A stretch of 64,000 nucleotides of DNA from the NCBI GenBank assembly GCA_016208495.1, contig JACQXX010000017.1:38587-102586 (forward strand), given 5' to 3'. This document shows, in pieces, positions 44,214 through 53,151 of the stretch (position 1 is the stretch's first letter; each line of letters starts with the position of its first letter). The translations under genes and the position numbers were made by a program. The notes beneath the pieces are model-generated. The model had not been told where the DNA came from and did not search any database. It saw nothing but the letters and a program-made list of their open reading frames with translations. Origin of the DNA: Acidobacteriota bacterium (GTDB taxonomy: Bacteria > Acidobacteriota > Blastocatellia > Chloracidobacteriales > Chloracidobacteriaceae).

Positions 44214-45149
44214 TCAGACTCCGACGGTCAGCGGGCCGGAGTGATGTCTCAGCGCAATTTCGCGAACGCCCTGCTGGTATTCGGTTCGTCCAGGCTGGTA
44301 GAAGTTCATAAAGTACAAATAGGCGTCTTCCAGGTTAGCTTCGGCGGTGACTGCCTGGGGGACGGGGCGTTCTGGGGCGACGATGCGAACGTGGATTCCG
44401 TCTGATTTGCGAACGGCATTTGAGAATTTCAGGGTGGTTCGAACCTGATCAAATTGAGCGGACGGAAGTACCGCTTCCCAAACAAAGCCTTCCGCTGCCT
44501 GGAGGAGTTTTTCCGGGGTTGTACAAATCACCAGCGACCCCTGGCGGACAATCGCGATTTCAGTGGCGATAGATTCGATATCTGAAACAATATGCGTGGA
44601 TAAAATGACGAGTTTGCCAAAACCGATTTCAGACAAAATATTGCGGAATCGAACGCGTTCTTCCGGGTCAAGCCCGGCGGTTGGTTCATCCACAATCACC
44701 AGATGCGGGTTGTTGATTAGCGCCTGGGCAATCCCAAGTCGCTGTTTCATCCCGCCTGAAAAAGTACTCACCGCACGATTTGACACTGAATGCAGGTTGA
44801 CCATTTCCAGCATTTCCATCACCCGGTTCCGGTTGTGGATTCCTTTGAGCGAAGCAAAGTAATTGAGGAATTCATAGGCGGTCAGGTTGTCATACACCCC
44901 AAAATCCTGCGGCAAATAGCCCAATGTCCGTCGGAGTGGTTCGGGAGTCTTCGCAATATCCACATTTTGAAAGGAGATTGTGCCGCTGGTCGGTTTGGTA
45001 ATTGTTGCAATCATTTGCATCAGCGTTGATTTACCGGCCCCATTTGGCCCCAGCAATCCAACCACGCCAGTGGTCAAATTGAGGGAAAAATCTTTAACTC
45101 CAAAATTTCCAGTCTTATAGCGTTTTGAAACGGATTGAATGCTCAGCAT
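44214..45149 (-). CDS. ABC transporter ATP-binding protein (ABC-2 exporter type)
   Basis: 311 aa. Walker A GPNGAGKST, signature FSGGMKQRLGIAQAL, Walker B HLVIVDEPTAGLD and switch His in LSTHIVSD are intact. The long C-terminal region (about 215-311) is the usual regulatory extension of drug/Na+-type ABC-2 exporters. Its probable permease lies 137 bp downstream. The product likely drives export of a small molecule or polysaccharide. Confidence 0.92.
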   Translation of the reverse strand: MLSIQSVSKRYKTGNFGVKDFSLNLTTGVVGLLGPNGAGKSTLMQMIATITKPTSGTISFQNVDIAKTPEPLRRTLGYLPQDFGVYDNLTAYEFLNYFASLKGIHNRNRVMEMLEMVNLHSVSNRAVSTFSGGMKQRLGIAQALINNPHLVIVDEPTAGLDPEERVRFRNILSEIGFGKLVILSTHIVSDIESIATEIAIVRQGSLVICTTPEKLLQAAEGFVWEAVLPSAQFDQVRTTLKFSNAVRKSDGIHVRIVAPERPVPQAVTAEANLEDAYLYFMNFYQPGRTEYQQGVREIALRHHSGPLTVGV

Positions 45150-45438
45150 GGGGAAAATACACCTTCGTTCGAAAATGCAGTGATTTCAACACATCAAAAT
45201 CACTGAATTTGGGCAAAAGAATTCCTTGAAAGGAAAAGCACTCCAGGTGGAGGGTTCCCCATCCGTCGGAATTTGAATTGATTGATTGGTTTCAGAATTG
45301 AATTTTGAGATGCTGCCCAGAACGAAGAAAAACCTGATTCAGGTTCAAAGAAATTTACAAATTCATGAAAAAAGTTGTACCCGGAGTATTGCTTTTGGCG
45401 AGTCCATCCCATTCAGGCCCGAGATGTTGCTGATGATA
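45150..45438. other. Spacer upstream of the ABC-2 operon
   Basis: No gene is supported; a 70-residue minus frame lacks a ribosome site and homology. The operon's promoter probably lies here. No structure was noticed. Confidence 0.4.
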
Positions 45439-45542
45439 ATACCAGTTTGTAGTCAGTAGATCGTAGTCAGTAGTTCACTAACTCCATTTGATAGAATAAC
45501 TTGACTGTTTCATGACACGATGACTTCATTCCAAAACGGTAT
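45439..45542. mobile_element. Element A, full copy
   Basis: 104 bp from ATACCAGTTTGTAGTCAGTA (45439) to CCAAAACGGTAT (45542). It shares the whole layout of the 40441 copy in reverse orientation. It directly abuts element B, sharing the terminal T. Confidence 0.75.
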
Positions 45543-45656
45543 AAGTCCCTTACCGAAAATTTCCAGGTATTTTAACCACGAAAACCACGAAAACCACGAA
45601 AAAGATCAAACACTTACCAAACCCAATATCTCCGAAAAACTTATGACAAGGTACTC
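45542..45656. mobile_element. Dispersed element B, copy 2
   Basis: 115 bp, similar to 16301-16415 from the TAAGT-CCTTACCGAAAATT left end through ACACTTACC and AATATCTC to ACTTATGACAAGG at the right end. The interior CACGAAAAC tandem differs in unit detail. Here element B is sandwiched between two inverted copies of element A. Confidence 0.75.
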
Positions 45657-45660
45657 AGGA

Positions 45661-45724
45661 AACAGTTAAGTAATTCAATCAAATAAACTTAGTGAACTAC
45701 TGACTACTGACTACTGACTGGTAT
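45661..45724. mobile_element. Element A, partial copy overlapping a gene end
   Basis: From AACAGTTAAGTAATTCAATC to ACTGACTGGTAT, the inverted partner of the 45439 copy. On the minus strand it encodes the last residues (LYQSVVSSQ) and the TAG stop of the membrane protein ending at 45697. Confidence 0.75.
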
Positions 45725-47148
45725 AATCTGTTTTTCAAGTCCTTGAAAAATGAAAGGAACCGGCTGACGTGACCTGTTTGATACAGATAGGCTGCCAGCA
45801 AGCACCAAAACAGATTGATCAAGAAATGAACTGGCGTGACACATCGAAGCATTGAATTGATCCATCCAAAATAGGCCAGAAATCCAAGGGCCATCAACAG
45901 CGGCTGGGCGATTCCTAAAAATTTCTCATCTTTGAAGGCACTCCACCCAAGGGCAATCAACGTGAGGAGCAGTGTCAGGAAATTGATCGGATACCCAAAT
46001 GTTTTTGAAAAGAACTGCAACCGATTGGTGAAATTGTGCAGAAAGAGTCCTGGATTTTCTTTCAAGCATTCGAGATACCGTCGGGTTAAAAAGGTATCGT
46101 CTTCAAACGAGCCATATTGATACCCGGCTTCTTCGACATAGTTGATTAACCATTCGTCACGGTATTCAATACCCCAGGGGTTAGGAAACTGACCAATCGG
46201 CTCATACAGGTTTTGTCCGAAGTGCATTCTGAGCGGGATGAAATGGCCAAAAACGGCTTTGTTGATCAGTCCATAGCCAAGCGGGAGCGAAAAGAGCATC
46301 ACCAGCGTCAGCAAAAGACCTCTCAATTTTAATTTGTTGTGTTTGAACAAGATACAGAAATTGAAGGCGAACACGGCCATAAAGACGATCAGAAATTCAC
46401 CCCGAATATGAGTCGAAAAACTCAACACCAGGCTCAAGGCGCTGACGCCCAGGATTTCTTTGAAGGACTTTAATTCGGCAAACTTCAGAATGAAAAACCA
46501 GGCACTGCAACTCAACACGGCAGCCGTATTGGCCAGAGAACTATCAATAATGCCTTCATTTAAGTACTCGTTTGTATTTGGTTTCAGAATGAGCAGCAAC
46601 AGATAGACCAGCGTGAACACCAGCATGGATTGAGGGGCGGTTGGAGATAAGCCCACACCGTAAAATCCCAGCGGCACCAGGATCAACGCCCCGACCAGTG
46701 ACCACTGCTGGAGGCGAATAAATAAGGCAAAATCAAAAATCAGGTCGGTGGAAAAGAGGCTCCGGAGTGCGGTGAGCCCTCCCAACATGGCTTCGTAACC
46801 AATCCCACGTTCCGGAAGAATTTTTCCTGGCGCTTGATTCCCCTGATCGTCATATCGGAATTTAACGGCAACTTTATCGCGTGGAATTTTGACCAGTGGT
46901 TCAATTCCTCCAGAAGCGGTTACCACGACCGGGTTGGGCGTGTACCGAATCCACCAGGGCCTGAAAGTAGCCAGGGCCGTGATACAGCTTCCATTGGGAA
47001 CCCCAGCGCCCCAGGCGTTGGCTGAAAGCACGGTTTCTGGTGGGTGAAACCTGGTGAAGGCAATGGTGGCGACCGCAAGGATGAACAAACAAAGGCCAGA
47101 AACCAATTGAGAAACGTGCGATTTAAGGGGCATATTGCCGCAATTCAT
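45697..47148 (-). CDS. Polytopic membrane protein, possibly a GT-C-type glycosyltransferase
   Basis: 483 aa with an N-terminal helix (LVSGLCLFILAVATIAF), a periplasmic segment of about 90 residues and some nine further helices. General shape and the GQNLYEPIGQFPNPWGIEYR loop resemble bacterial GT-C transferases that use lipid-linked sugars, but I see no clear catalytic DxD or ExD and the assignment is tentative. ATGs at 47148 and 47133 are both possible. Its last nine residues and the stop are encoded by an element A copy. Confidence 0.7.
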   Translation of the reverse strand: MNCGNMPLKSHVSQLVSGLCLFILAVATIAFTRFHPPETVLSANAWGAGVPNGSCITALATFRPWWIRYTPNPVVVTASGGIEPLVKIPRDKVAVKFRYDDQGNQAPGKILPERGIGYEAMLGGLTALRSLFSTDLIFDFALFIRLQQWSLVGALILVPLGFYGVGLSPTAPQSMLVFTLVYLLLLILKPNTNEYLNEGIIDSSLANTAAVLSCSAWFFILKFAELKSFKEILGVSALSLVLSFSTHIRGEFLIVFMAVFAFNFCILFKHNKLKLRGLLLTLVMLFSLPLGYGLINKAVFGHFIPLRMHFGQNLYEPIGQFPNPWGIEYRDEWLINYVEEAGYQYGSFEDDTFLTRRYLECLKENPGLFLHNFTNRLQFFSKTFGYPINFLTLLLTLIALGWSAFKDEKFLGIAQPLLMALGFLAYFGWINSMLRCVTPVHFLINLFWCLLAAYLYQTGHVSRFLSFFKDLKNRLYQSVVSSQ

Positions 47149-47192
47149 GGCAGATCTTTGTGAAATTTGGAGTGTAGAGGCTTAACGCGCTT

Positions 47193-48893
47193 TTACCGGT
47201 TGGGATAGGCAGGCAGCGTTGTCAGCCGGCCATCATCCGTCGGGCCACCAATCGTGAAATGGTAGAGCGATTGAAACTGCATTCCTTGCACCCCAACACC
47301 CAGCAGCGAATGGACCGGATCATCAAAGAAACAGCCGATTCCAGTGCCACGGACACCAGCGGCTTCGGCTTCGAGATAGAGCACCTGTCCAATCAGGCCA
47401 GTCTCCCAAAAGAGTCGCCGATACAGCCAGGCCCCGTGCCGGGCAATTGGCGACTCAAACTCGGCGATCATCCCAAGACTAAACGCGCTGTCTCCGGCAA
47501 TGTCCTGGCCACAACTGATCCGGGCGGCAATTCGCTGATATTTATCGGCATCCAGCAGGTACAAGGGCAGCCAGTCAGGGCAGTTTTTTGGCTTTTCCCA
47601 CAGGTGCCCGGCCAGCATTTTTTCCCGGAGCGTGGCTTCGTGGGCCGGATTGCGAACCAAAAAATACAGTCCGGGTTCAAGTCCTTCGACCCGATGCACA
47701 AACAGCACCAGATTGACAAAGACCGGGCCCCCAAACGTGTTCCACGGCAGTGATCCTGCCCAGGGCATGGTCCGCGCCAGTATTCGGAAAAACTGGTCAG
47801 CCGTGAGACCGGTCACTCCATCAAAAGAGACGGCGCTTCGGCGTTGTTTGAAGATCTCGTGAGCTGAAAGGTCAACCGTGGGTGGAACCAGGTGAAAATT
47901 GTCAGGTTTGGGCTGCAATTCAGTCGTGAATCCTGGGGTTTCCGGCTTCTGACAGGCGGCGGCCACTTCGTCAATGATGGGCCAGTCGGCGTGTTCTTTG
48001 CTCAACCGATTGGCTTTCCCAAACCACTGACCAGCCGCAATTTCAGAAATTGATGATAGCGGGAGCATTGCCGGAAGGTTTTGAGTACTGGTGGAAGGTA
48101 CAATCGCCAGAATGGTTTCCGGGTGCTCAGGTTCGTCAGCGTGAAATTCCAGTTTGCGGTCCAATCCCAACAGCGCGGCGAGCGTTGCATCTCCCGGAGT
48201 TGAGAGGACAACAGCTTCCCAGCCAAGCGAGCGAGCCGCAAATGCAATAGTTCCAATTGCATGGCCCAGATCAATCTGGCAGTAGCGGAAGGCGCGTTCG
48301 CCATATTTCCACGCTTCGCGCCAGAAAATCGAGGTCAATCCGACAAAAAAGGTATTGTCTGGAAAGCCTCTGGACAATGATTTCCATTGATCATCCGAGA
48401 ACCGGGTTCGGCATTCCAGACCGTGTTCGCGTGGAGCGTAGTGATACACACCTGGCTGGTCGCTGATCTCATTGAGAGCCGGCAGCACCGCGTAACTTTC
48501 CGTTGGGTGCAGGTTGCCGCTTGATGGATTGATGCGCAATGCCCAGCGATTCCCGCGATATTCTTTCCAGGCCGAAATCGCCAGCGAGCGCTCAAAAAAC
48601 AGACCAAGGGTCGCGATGGTGAGTGGTGAAACGGGAATTGAGCCGGAGGTGTAAAGCATCTCGCCGGCAGGTGATTCGTCGGTGTCTGAGAGCGGAAGTT
48701 CGATGAATGGAGCGCCCGCATAGCGTCGAAATGGGTCCGGCTGGTTGTCCCAATCCATAAACCCAAGCGAGCGGGCATAGCGATGGAAATGGTGTTTGGT
48801 TTCGCGATGATAGATGGCTGCGATTTCTTTTGGATCAAGGTCGCGGGCAGATTTTCCATCCGGTAGTTTTGAGGGTGTGTTCCAGAGTCGCAT
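47193..48893 (-). CDS. SagB-type dehydrogenase with two nitroreductase domains
   Basis: 566 aa, about twice a single SagB/ThcOx domain. The N-terminal half shows RINPSSGNLHPTESYAVLP and DLGHAIGTIAFAARSLGW, typical FMN-binding blocks of thiazole/oxazole dehydrogenases. The C-terminal half repeats the fold (IFKQRRSAVSFDG, MPWAGSLPWNTFGG, LYLEAEAAGVRGTGIGCFFD). Single SagB proteins oxidise azolines in peptide antibiotics, but there is no SagC/SagD cyclodehydratase or precursor peptide here, so it may be a stand-alone oxidoreductase. The gene is preceded by a GGGTTCA repeat. Confidence 0.9.
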   Translation of the reverse strand: MRLWNTPSKLPDGKSARDLDPKEIAAIYHRETKHHFHRYARSLGFMDWDNQPDPFRRYAGAPFIELPLSDTDESPAGEMLYTSGSIPVSPLTIATLGLFFERSLAISAWKEYRGNRWALRINPSSGNLHPTESYAVLPALNEISDQPGVYHYAPREHGLECRTRFSDDQWKSLSRGFPDNTFFVGLTSIFWREAWKYGERAFRYCQIDLGHAIGTIAFAARSLGWEAVVLSTPGDATLAALLGLDRKLEFHADEPEHPETILAIVPSTSTQNLPAMLPLSSISEIAAGQWFGKANRLSKEHADWPIIDEVAAACQKPETPGFTTELQPKPDNFHLVPPTVDLSAHEIFKQRRSAVSFDGVTGLTADQFFRILARTMPWAGSLPWNTFGGPVFVNLVLFVHRVEGLEPGLYFLVRNPAHEATLREKMLAGHLWEKPKNCPDWLPLYLLDADKYQRIAARISCGQDIAGDSAFSLGMIAEFESPIARHGAWLYRRLFWETGLIGQVLYLEAEAAGVRGTGIGCFFDDPVHSLLGVGVQGMQFQSLYHFTIGGPTDDGRLTTLPAYPNR

Positions 48894-48900
48894 AAGAACA

Positions 48901-48953
48901 GGGTTCGGGGTTCAGGGTTCGGGGTTTGAAAAACAGGGGTCAGGGGTCAGGGG
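48901..48953. repeat. GGGTTCG/GGGTTCA and GGGGTCA tandem repeats
   Basis: Degenerate 7-mers flanking element C on the left; TGAACCC units (about 49111-49150) flank it on the right in inverse orientation. Confidence 0.75.
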
Positions 48954-49110
48954 CATAAGCGCCAGGATAAGGACAATTTGAACGATCCGCTTGTCTTTTA
49001 TGTCGCCTTTGCAGGGCTTGGATCTCGACCTGACCGGGACCGGGGGCTGTCGCACCCCGGCTACCCGATGCCGTCCCTGCGGGACTCCGATCCTTATCCT
49101 GGCGCTTATG
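48954..49110. mobile_element. MITE-like element C with perfect 20-bp terminal inverted repeats
   Basis: Arms CATAAGCGCCAGGATAAGGA (48954-48973) and its exact complement (49091-49110) enclose 117 bp, including GTCCCTGCGGGACTCC and CGCACCCCGGCTACC. No coding sequence. GGGTTCA-type repeats lie on both sides, in inverted orientation. Confidence 0.75.
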
Positions 49111-49155
49111 ACCCTGAACCCTGAACCCTGAACCCCAAACCCCGAACCCTAAAAC

Positions 49156-51288
49156 TCACCCAATCAATTTTTCCGGTGTAATCGGAAGCGTTCGCAACCG
49201 CTTGCCGGTGGCATGGTAGACGGCATTGGCCACGGCGGCGGAAACGCCGGTGATGCCGATTTCCCCAACCCCACGGGCGCCGGAAGGATTAAAGTTTAAG
49301 TCGGGTTCTCCGACAAACGTGACTTCAATGCGTGGAATGTCGGCATGGGCCGGGAAGTGATAGGTGGCCAGATCATAGACCACTGGATTTCCAAGGTTTG
49401 GATCAAAGACGCATTCTTCCATCAGCGCCTGACCGATGCCCATAATCACTGCACCCCGGACCTGACTCGCGGCGGCTTTGCTGTTGATGACCTGACCAAT
49501 GTTCATCACCGCGTGCCAGCGGGTGACTCGCAAGCGGCCAATTTCCTCATCCACGGCCACTTCACAGAAATGTGCCCCCCACGATTGGAATGCCCATTTC
49601 CGCATTTCTGCACCTGGTGAAGAGGTTGCCGTCGCTTCAACGGCGCCACGGCCTGACTTTTTGAGTCCGTCAAAGGCTTCGGAGGCGGAACTGGCTTTGG
49701 CCTGTTTCAACACCGCCTGACAGGCAGCCGTTACGGCTGGCGCCAGGGTCGCCGTCATTTGGGAACCTCCAGCCAGCCCGCCATCTGGAAGTCGAGAATC
49801 ACCCATCTGGACATGGATTTTCTCGACTGGAATCCCCAGCGCGTCAGCCGCGGTGATTGCCACGACCGTGTAAGCCCCGGTGCCCATATCGTTGCCCGCA
49901 GTCAAAACTTCAGCCGTGCCATTTGCCAGCAGCCGGACTTTGACCGTCGCGGGCATTCGAAGTCCAGGGAAGGTCGAGCCGGCAACACCCCAGCCAATCA
50001 GTTTTCCTTCTCTGGTCAGTGAACGAGGCACTTTGGGACGATCTTTCCAGCCAAAATGCTCGGCACCGACTTTGAGACAGTCAGCATAAAACTTTGAAGA
50101 AAAAGGCATTTTTCGCTGTTGATGCTCGGTCGTTTCGTTCTTGAGGCGCAATTCGATTGGATCCATTTTGAGTGCCCAGGCAAGTTCGTCCATCGCGGAT
50201 TCCAGCGCAAACAGACCTGGATTTTCGCCCGGAGCCCGCATAAACGTCGGCGTTCCAATATTGAGAACGGCGATTTCCTGCTGGGTTCGCAGATTGGGTG
50301 CTTTGTACATCACCGGCGTGATGCCGGTGCAGGGTTCAGCAAATGTTTCAACCGGTGAAGTTGAGGTTTTCGCCAGATGTTCAATCGCGGTCAGGGTTCC
50401 ATCAGCGGTGGCCGCCAGTCGAACGGTTTGTTCTGTTTCTGACCGATGTCCCGTGTTGGCGGTCATTTGCCGACGCGTGACCACCAGTTTCAACGGGCGA
50501 TCAATGGCTCGCCCGGCGGCGGCACACAACACGGAATGCTGCCAGGGAAACGCCTTTGAACCAAACCCACCGCCGATGAAGGGCGTTACAATCCGCACTT
50601 TCTCAGGGGCAATTCCAAACAAATCGGCATAGGTTCGTTGCGTGCCATAGACCCACTGGGATGGTTCGTACACAGTCAAGGACCCGTCCGAATGCCAGTG
50701 GCTGATGATGGCGTGCGGCTCCATTGGGGAATGAAGTTCGGTGGCCGTGCCGTAGACCGCCTCCACTCTCGCAGCCGCATTGGCCGAACCAGCCGCGAAG
50801 GTCCCGGTTTCAAAGCTGCCTTTTTGAAACTTGAGTTCTTCGCCAAACATTGAGGATGCTTCTTTGTAACTGGTGTCCTTGCCCGATACCACGGGTTTCG
50901 CCATGTCATAGTCAACCTTGACCAGATGGGCCCCGTGACGGGCTCGTTCCAGCGTATCAGCCACGACAACTCCAATGATTTGACCGGCATAGTGGACTTT
51001 ATCATCTGAGAGCGGCAACCGGGCTTCATAAATTCGTGAATTCATAAAGTCATTGGCCGGCATAAACATTTTGGGCGGATTGCGATGGGTAAACACCGCG
51101 ATCACGCCAGGGGCTTTTTCAGCTTCTTTGGTGTCAATGTTTTTGATTCGACCTGCCGAAATGCTGGCGGTTACGAGATACCCATGAACCAGTCCAGGAA
51201 TTTGATGCTCGGCAGCATATGTGGCCGTGCCGGTGACTTTGGCCAATCCATCGGTTCGGCTGACGGAAGTTCCGATCACTTTGGTCAT
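49156..51288 (-). CDS. Xanthine dehydrogenase-family molybdopterin-binding subunit, PaoC-like
   Basis: 710 aa, the size of PaoC. It contains the a/b hammerhead domain (about 10-120) and Mo-pterin domain with PFIGGGFGSKAFPWQH, GGSQMTATLAPAV and the catalytic Glu in ARGVGEIGITG near the C-terminus. It has no signal peptide; in the PaoABC system the cofactor-loaded trimer is exported by the Tat signal of the small subunit. The gene overlaps the FAD subunit by four bases (ATGA) and is last in a three-gene operon. Expected periplasmic aldehyde oxidation. Confidence 0.93.
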   Translation of the reverse strand: MTKVIGTSVSRTDGLAKVTGTATYAAEHQIPGLVHGYLVTASISAGRIKNIDTKEAEKAPGVIAVFTHRNPPKMFMPANDFMNSRIYEARLPLSDDKVHYAGQIIGVVVADTLERARHGAHLVKVDYDMAKPVVSGKDTSYKEASSMFGEELKFQKGSFETGTFAAGSANAAARVEAVYGTATELHSPMEPHAIISHWHSDGSLTVYEPSQWVYGTQRTYADLFGIAPEKVRIVTPFIGGGFGSKAFPWQHSVLCAAAGRAIDRPLKLVVTRRQMTANTGHRSETEQTVRLAATADGTLTAIEHLAKTSTSPVETFAEPCTGITPVMYKAPNLRTQQEIAVLNIGTPTFMRAPGENPGLFALESAMDELAWALKMDPIELRLKNETTEHQQRKMPFSSKFYADCLKVGAEHFGWKDRPKVPRSLTREGKLIGWGVAGSTFPGLRMPATVKVRLLANGTAEVLTAGNDMGTGAYTVVAITAADALGIPVEKIHVQMGDSRLPDGGLAGGSQMTATLAPAVTAACQAVLKQAKASSASEAFDGLKKSGRGAVEATATSSPGAEMRKWAFQSWGAHFCEVAVDEEIGRLRVTRWHAVMNIGQVINSKAAASQVRGAVIMGIGQALMEECVFDPNLGNPVVYDLATYHFPAHADIPRIEVTFVGEPDLNFNPSGARGVGEIGITGVSAAVANAVYHATGKRLRTLPITPEKLIG

Positions 51289-52280
51289 GCGACACCTCCT
51301 CCTTTGGCCGAAATCGTCAATGCACGAACAATCGCCCGTTTGGCCAGAGTAACCTTAAATGTGTTGTGGGACAGTGGTTTCGCGCCCTTGAGCGCCAGTT
51401 CCGCTGCTTTCTGGAATGTGGCTGTATCTGCCGCTTTGCCCTGTAAAAAGGCTTCGGCCTCGGTTGTACGCCAGGGTTTATGGGCCACGCCGCCCAGGGC
51501 AAGCCGGGCGGTTTTGATTTTCTTCCCAGACATATCCAGCACGGCGGCGACCGAAATCAGAGCAAACGCATACGACGCCCGATCCCGCAGTTTGAGATAG
51601 ACGCTGCTTTTGGCAAATGGCGAGGCTGGAATTGTCACCGCTGTGATGAGTTCGCCGGGTTCCAGATTAGTGTCCCGGTTGGGTGTATCACCTGGCAGCC
51701 GATGAAACTCACCGAACGCAATTTTTCGCGGTCCTTTTGGACCCTCGACTTCGACCACTGCATCCAGTGCCGCCAACGCCACGCACATATCTGACGGATG
51801 AACCGCGACACAGTGCTCGCTATTGCCAAAAATGGCATGGCCACGGTTGACTCCATTCGCCGCCGGACAGCCGCTACCTGGCATCCGTTTGTTGCAGGCA
51901 AAGGCGGTGTCATAATAGTAGGGGCAGCGCGTTCGCTGGAGTAAATTCCCGCCAACCGTCGCCAGGTTCCGGATTTGCTGTGACGCCCCTGACAAAATCG
52001 AACGCGCCAGCACCGGGTACTGAGCCCTGACCTCGGCGTGGTCGGCGACTTCGGTGTTGGTCACCAGAGCACCAATTCGCAATCCACCGTCAGCGGTCTT
52101 TTCAATCTTTTTCAGTTCAAGTCGTGAAATATCAATGAGTTGTGAAGGTTCATCCAGGAAAACCTTCATTCGGTCCACCAGATTGGTGCCACCAGCAATG
52201 ATCATGGCTTTCGGGTCACCAGCCGAGCGGTCAATGGCATCTTTGACGGATGCCGCGCGAACATATCCAAAGTTGTTCAT
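51285..52280 (-). CDS. FAD-binding subunit of molybdenum aldehyde oxidoreductase, PaoB-like
   Basis: 331 aa. FAD-binding blocks are MIIAGGTNLVDRMK and RNLATVGGNLLQRTRCPYYY. The Cys-rich insertion (RTRCPYYYDTAFACNKR, GSGCPAANG, EHCVAVHPSD) matches the PaoB loop that holds an extra [4Fe-4S] cluster. This and the Tat-bearing small subunit separate it from cytoplasmic xanthine dehydrogenase. It overlaps both neighbours by four bases, so all three are translationally coupled. Confidence 0.93.
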   Translation of the reverse strand: MNNFGYVRAASVKDAIDRSAGDPKAMIIAGGTNLVDRMKVFLDEPSQLIDISRLELKKIEKTADGGLRIGALVTNTEVADHAEVRAQYPVLARSILSGASQQIRNLATVGGNLLQRTRCPYYYDTAFACNKRMPGSGCPAANGVNRGHAIFGNSEHCVAVHPSDMCVALAALDAVVEVEGPKGPRKIAFGEFHRLPGDTPNRDTNLEPGELITAVTIPASPFAKSSVYLKLRDRASYAFALISVAAVLDMSGKKIKTARLALGGVAHKPWRTTEAEAFLQGKAADTATFQKAAELALKGAKPLSHNTFKVTLAKRAIVRALTISAKGGGVA

Positions 52281-53014
52281 GCACCCTCCTTTGCGGTCGC
52301 ACCCAGCACAAGCGCTGCGGCGGATGGTGGTGTATGACCGGCAGCCTGCTGGACGGCAGCCACGATGCCGTTATAGGCGCTGCACCGACACAGGTTTCCG
52401 CTCAGGCGTTCCTTGATTTCAGCTTCGGAAAGATTGCTCAACTGCGGCGGACTCGACAAATCGGGGGTAATCGCACTGGCACACCCACGTTTGATTTCAT
52501 CGAGTAGCGCCACCGAAGCGCAAATCTGACCCGGTGTGCAATAGCCGCATTGAAATCCATCCTGGTGAATGAATGCCTCCTGGACAGGGTGCAGGACCTC
52601 ACCTTTGGCCAGACCTTCGATGGTTACAATCTCTTTTCCTTCCTGCATCACCGCCAGACACAGGCAGGAATAGGCGCGCTGGCCGTCAATCAAGACCGTG
52701 CAGGCACCGCACTGACCGTGGTCACAGCCTTTTTTGCTGCCGGTTAGCTCAAGTCGTTCGCGAAGTGTGTCAAGCAGCGTGACACGTGGTTCAACGGAAA
52801 GTGTCTTTTTGGCACCGTTGATGTGCAAGGTAACCGAGATTTCACCTGCGGTTGATGGGGCAACGGGAACTGGCGATGGTGGAGCTTCCGCGCCAATCGC
52901 CGTCGCCGATTCAATCAGCGTTGGGGCAACAACCACGGATCCTGCCGCTGTCAGCGCCTGGCTGAGAAACTTGCGACGGGAAGCCTTGGGTACAGCTTTT
53001 TCCTGGTTTTCCAT
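52277..53014 (-). CDS. [2Fe-2S] subunit of molybdenum aldehyde oxidoreductase with Tat signal, PaoA-like
   Basis: 245 aa. Twin-arginine motif SRRKFLSQ near residue 12, then a hydrophobic segment and a Pro/Ala linker. The plant-type cluster motif is CDHGQCGACTVLIDGQ and the xanthine-dehydrogenase-type cluster is CGYCTPGQICAS with NLCRCSAYNG. This is PaoA-like: the exported iron-sulfur subunit of a periplasmic aldehyde oxidoreductase. First gene of the operon, divergent from a ferritin-like gene. Confidence 0.94.
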   Translation of the reverse strand: MENQEKAVPKASRRKFLSQALTAAGSVVVAPTLIESATAIGAEAPPSPVPVAPSTAGEISVTLHINGAKKTLSVEPRVTLLDTLRERLELTGSKKGCDHGQCGACTVLIDGQRAYSCLCLAVMQEGKEIVTIEGLAKGEVLHPVQEAFIHQDGFQCGYCTPGQICASVALLDEIKRGCASAITPDLSSPPQLSNLSEAEIKERLSGNLCRCSAYNGIVAAVQQAAGHTPPSAAALVLGATAKEGA

Positions 53015-53113
53015 TCGTTTTCACTCCGGTCGGAAACCAATCTGCGTTTTTTTGGCCGCAGTTGGAGGTGTGAAGAGTTGAGGGGGAAAAAATTGATTTA
53101 AAAGAAGTTAGTT
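53015..53113. other. Promoter region of the aldehyde oxidoreductase operon
   Basis: AT-rich stretch preceding the Tat-bearing subunit. No clear -10/-35 pair. A strong dyad follows at 53114-53151. Confidence 0.4.
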
Positions 53114-53151
53114 CTTGAAGTTTGGTACTAACGGGAAGACCAAACTTCAAG
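53114..53151. promoter_or_regulatory. Perfect 13-bp dyad between the divergent genes
   Basis: CTTGAAGTTTGGT (53114-53126) and ACCAAACTTCAAG (53139-53151) are exact complements with a 12-nt loop, followed on the plus strand by GAGGTTTTT. It could be a shared operator or an intrinsic terminator/attenuator for the plus-strand transcript. Confidence 0.55.
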
